From an uncultured Pseudodesulfovibrio sp. (GTDB lineage: Bacteria > Desulfobacterota > Desulfovibrionia > Desulfovibrionales > Desulfovibrionaceae), in NCBI GenBank assembly GCA_947259235.1, contig CAMYLL010000087.1, positions 1 to 8,861 of the forward strand: DNA of 8,861 bases, given 5' to 3'. Below are positions 6,987 to 8,861 of this stretch, piece by piece; the first letter of the stretch is position 1, and every line of letters begins with the position of its first letter. The translations under genes were made by a program, and so were the position numbers. Under the pieces are notes generated by a model that was not told the DNA's origin, ran no database searches, and saw only the letters and a list, made by a program, of their open reading frames with translations.

Positions 6987-7016
6987 AGTATACAAGCGTT
7001 TTTGTCAGAAGGTCAA
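6987..7016 (-). promoter_or_regulatory. Putative sigma70-type promoter for the membrane kinase gene
   Basis: Read on the minus strand, TTGACC (7016-7011, five of six to TTGACA) is followed after 18 bases by TATACT (6992-6987, five of six to TATAAT), in a locally AT-rich patch that stands out from the surrounding GC-rich DNA. The -35 lies within the last codons of the DsrE-like gene. A transcript from here would have a leader of about 100 bases before the ATG at 6874. The kinase could thus be transcribed independently of the DsrE-like gene. Confidence 0.5.
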
Positions 7017-7358
7017 CTGCCGCCAGCCGTCTTTGAGCATTTGCGTGACCGGTTGGCCGACGTAGAGAACCTCGATGCCCAACTCCTCAAGGCTGGGGGA
7101 GACGCCATAGTTGTCGGCACAGGCGCGGCAGGCCCAGATCTCAACGCCGTCGTCGAGCATGGCACCAAGTTTGTCGCGGATCGCAGTGTCCTCGGCGGCC
7201 AGTCGTGCCGAAGGTCCCCATATGATCAGCCGGACGCGTCCCCACCATTGCTTCAGACGGGCGTTGTGGGCGTACATGAAGGCGAGATTGTGGGCGACCT
7301 CAGGGTCGGCCGAGCTCCAGATGATGACGATTGACTGGTCGACTGGTGTCTTGGGCAT
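7005..7358 (-). CDS. DsrE-family small protein with a CxxC motif
   Basis: A 117-residue soluble protein of the DsrE/DsrF-like fold. The first strand VIIWSS (11-16) begins a Rossmann-like domain. A middle strand VRLIIWGPSA (42-51) is followed by a helix and then GVEIWACRACADNYGV (71-86), which matches the family pattern where a short strand leads to the functional cysteine(s). It ends with a Val-Leu-Tyr-Val strand (97-100) and a C-terminal helix. Cys77 and Cys80 form CxxC, the place where DsrE-type proteins carry sulfur or do redox chemistry. Characterised family members move sulfane sulfur (DsrE, TusD) or have unknown roles; which applies here is not visible. No DsrF/DsrH partners are next to it, so it is not a DsrEFH/TusBCD set. 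The ATG at 7358 is supported by GAGG (7370-7367) eight bases upstream. It lies between two hybrid histidine kinase genes on the same strand. Confidence 0.8.
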   Translation of the reverse strand: MPKTPVDQSIVIIWSSADPEVAHNLAFMYAHNARLKQWWGRVRLIIWGPSARLAAEDTAIRDKLGAMLDDGVEIWACRACADNYGVSPSLEELGIEVLYVGQPVTQMLKDGWRQLTF

Positions 7359-7562
7359 TGTCGTTTCCTCAGGGTTGGCGGTGAAGGGACAGGGTGGGCC
7401 TCGTCGCTGGCGTCAGGGGCTGTGGGGCGGCGGGTGAGGTTGCAGGGTGAGCAGAGCCCACCAGGCATCACGGGGCAACAGTCCATAGTCGCACTCTCGG
7501 CATGTCGGCAATGGAGTCGGTCCGAGGTGGGCCGTTAGCGAAGTGCGCGTACAGGGCGGCCG
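7359..7562 (-). other. Spacer between the PAS kinase and the DsrE-like gene
   Basis: No confident gene lies here. The PAS kinase frame stays open for 49 codons after its TAA, to a TGA at 7415-7413, and includes CRECDYG and a Trp-Trp hydrophobic patch; it has no ATG, only a TTG at 7511. The ten-base word GCTAACGGCC occurs twice (7567-7558, containing the stop codon, and 7539-7530). No strong terminator or promoter was seen; a weak TTGCCG (7512-7505 area) with an 18-base-spaced TATGGA could drive the DsrE-like gene but is poor. Confidence 0.4.
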
Positions 7563-8861
7563 TTAGCCGTTGCCCATGATTCGTTCGATCTCATCATCCA
7601 GGTCTTCGATGCTCATGGGCTTTGCCACGTACCCATCCATGCCCGAATGGAGGAACTTCTCCCGGTCATCCAGCATTGCGTAGGCCGTCAGGGCGATGAT
7701 GGGGATGGTGGAGTTGCGGCCAATGACCTTGGAATGTTTGATGGCCCGGGTGGTCGCGATGCCGTCCATGTCCGGCATTTGGATGTCCATAAGAATGCAG
7801 TCGAACTCGTGGTGTTCGAGCATTTGCAGCGCCTCGGCGCCGCTGCGCGCGGCCATGGGACGGTGGTTCAGTTTTTCCAGAAAACGTTGGGCTGTCAAGC
7901 GGTTGATCGCTTCGTCTTCGACGATGAGGATAGAGAATGACCGCTTCCCGACATTGGTCTGCGGGCGGGCTTGCGGAGCAGGGACGTGGAGCCCGTCATG
8001 GGCGTGGACCACAGAGGAAAAGAAAATCAGGGTCCCCTGGCCCGGCTGGCTGTCTATGCAGACAGTACCGCCGAGCAGGGCAACGAGACGACTGACTATG
8101 GGCAGTCCGAGTCCGACTCCGCCATATCTTCTGGAGTAGGACCCGTTTACCTGGGTGAAGGGGGCGAAGACCTGAGCCAGATGGGCTGGCGGAATGCCGA
8201 TACCCGTATCTTCGACCTCGCACAGCAGGATCAGGTCGCCGGGGCTTCTTTGATCCGGGATGCCGGAGATGGTCACGTGGACATAGCCGTCATTGGTGAA
8301 CTTGAGGGCGTTGCCAACGAGGTTGAAGAATATCTGGCGCAACTTGCTCTGGTCCGCGCAGAGGTCTTTGGGGATGGTCGGGTCGATGGCGAAGGTCAGC
8401 TCCACGCCGCTGTTTTCCACCTGGGTCTTGAAGACCCGCATGACCGTGTCCGCCAGTAGCGGCAGGCTGAGTCCCTCCTGGCAGACCTGCACGGCGTTGG
8501 CCTCGATCTGGGAGAGGCTGAGCACGTCGTTGAGGATGGCTAGGAGATTGCGCCCGGAAGTCTCGGCGGTGGATACGTATTCGGATTGATCCGGGGTCAG
8601 GTCCTGGTCGCGCAGCAGTCGCAGCATGCCGAGGATGCCGTTGAGCGGCGTGCGTATCTCGTGACTCATGTTGGCCAGGAACTGACTCTTTGCAACATTG
8701 GCGGATTCGGCCACCTCCTTGGCGGCTTCAAGAGTTTCCTCGGTGGCGCGGCGGTCGGTGAGGTCTATCTGGACGCCCAGGGCGCGCAGGGGAGCGCCGG
8801 AGGCGTCGCGTCGAAAGACGCGCCCCCTTGCGAGAATCCATTTCCAGCTGTTGTCCGCTGT
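7563..8861 (-). CDS. PAS-type hybrid sensor histidine kinase (N-terminus outside window)
   Basis: The frame is open to the window edge, giving 432 visible residues that lack the true start; a GTG at 8714 is internal, because upstream codons encode the end of a PAS/PAC domain ([14 protein letters not shown] at 6-19, Leu-Gly-Val-Gln-Ile-Asp-Leu-Thr-Asp at 28-36) running into a coiled coil. Next come HisKA with MSHEIRTP (phospho-accepting His67 in visible numbering), an ATPase domain with the N box [10 protein letters not shown] (180-189), G1 DTGIGI (218-223) and G2 GVGLGL (248-253), and a C-terminal receiver with Glu315/Asp316, phospho-accepting Asp359 ([10 protein letters not shown]) and Lys414. 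There is no HPt domain. No membrane segment is visible, but one may lie upstream. The linker between kinase and receiver is short and rich in Pro/Ala. The PAS signal cannot be deduced from this fragment. It is the most upstream of three minus-strand genes. Confidence 0.93.
   Translation of the reverse strand, partial: TADNSWKWILARGRVFRRDASGAPLRALGVQIDLTDRRATEETLEAAKEVAESANVAKSQFLANMSHEIRTPLNGILGMLRLLRDQDLTPDQSEYVSTAETSGRNLLAILNDVLSLSQIEANAVQVCQEGLSLPLLADTVMRVFKTQVENSGVELTFAIDPTIPKDLCADQSKLRQIFFNLVGNALKFTNDGYVHVTISGIPDQRSPGDLILLCEVEDTGIGIPPAHLAQVFAPFTQVNGSYSRRYGGVGLGLPIVSRLVALLGGTVCIDSQPGQGTLIFFSSVVHAHDGLHVPAPQARPQTNVGKRSFSILIVEDEAINRLTAQRFLEKLNHRPMAARSGAEALQMLEHHEFDCILMDIQMPDMDGIATTRAIKHSKVIGRNSTIPIIALTAYAMLDDREKFLHSGMDGYVAKPMSIEDLDDEIERIMGNG

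Noticed and set aside
7005..7358. DsrEFH/TusBCD sulfur-relay operon
   Set aside because: Only one small DsrE-like protein is present, with no DsrF, DsrH or DsrC partner beside it.
7253..7486. Minus-strand 77-codon frame starting Met-Asp-Cys-Cys
   Set aside because: It overlaps most of the first third of the DsrE-like gene in another frame and its second half is low-complexity Ser/Pro/Thr; no ribosome-binding site.

Overview
The window looks like a piece of a GC-rich chromosome from an anaerobic, menaquinone-using deltaproteobacterium, most plausibly a Desulfovibrio/Pseudodesulfovibrio-type sulfate reducer. That placement is inferred from the high GC content, the divergent electron-transfer-flavoprotein (ETF) genes and the small DsrE-family protein next to multi-domain hybrid histidine kinases. 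No rRNA or other phylogenetic marker is present to confirm it.

Plus-strand half (1-4567). The 3' end of an unrecognised cysteine-rich protein (to 368) is closed by a strong intrinsic terminator (383-425). About 240 bp of leader follows. Then comes a three-gene operon: an ETF:quinone oxidoreductase-like flavoprotein carrying a C-terminal ferredoxin domain (663-2519), etfB (2674-3480) and etfA (3497-4510), ending at a second intrinsic terminator (4537-4567). The operon should collect electrons from one or more dehydrogenases on the soluble EtfBA heterodimer and pass them through the flavin/Fe-S oxidoreductase to the membrane quinone pool, or in reverse. No partner dehydrogenase is visible in the window. 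All three proteins differ from textbook ETF proteins: the oxidoreductase has eight ferredoxin-like cysteines where the classical enzyme has four cluster ligands, and EtfA has lost most of the canonical FAD-loop sequence while keeping its spacing.

Minus-strand half (8861-4586), convergent with the operon. In transcription order there is a PAS-type hybrid histidine kinase (truncated by the window edge, 8861-7563), a 117-residue DsrE-family protein with a CxxC motif (7358-7005), and a membrane-bound TorS-like hybrid histidine kinase (6874-4586). A plausible sigma70-type promoter for the last gene overlaps the end of the DsrE-like gene. Neither kinase has an HPt domain, and no DNA-binding response regulator is present, so phosphotransfer must go to partners outside the window.

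The gaps are short (all under 300 bp). I saw no tRNA, rRNA, CRISPR array, insertion sequence, integrase or origin. I do not see a clearly new multi-gene system. The most interesting content is the divergent ETF electron-transfer module, followed by the DsrE-like protein placed between two sensor kinases.
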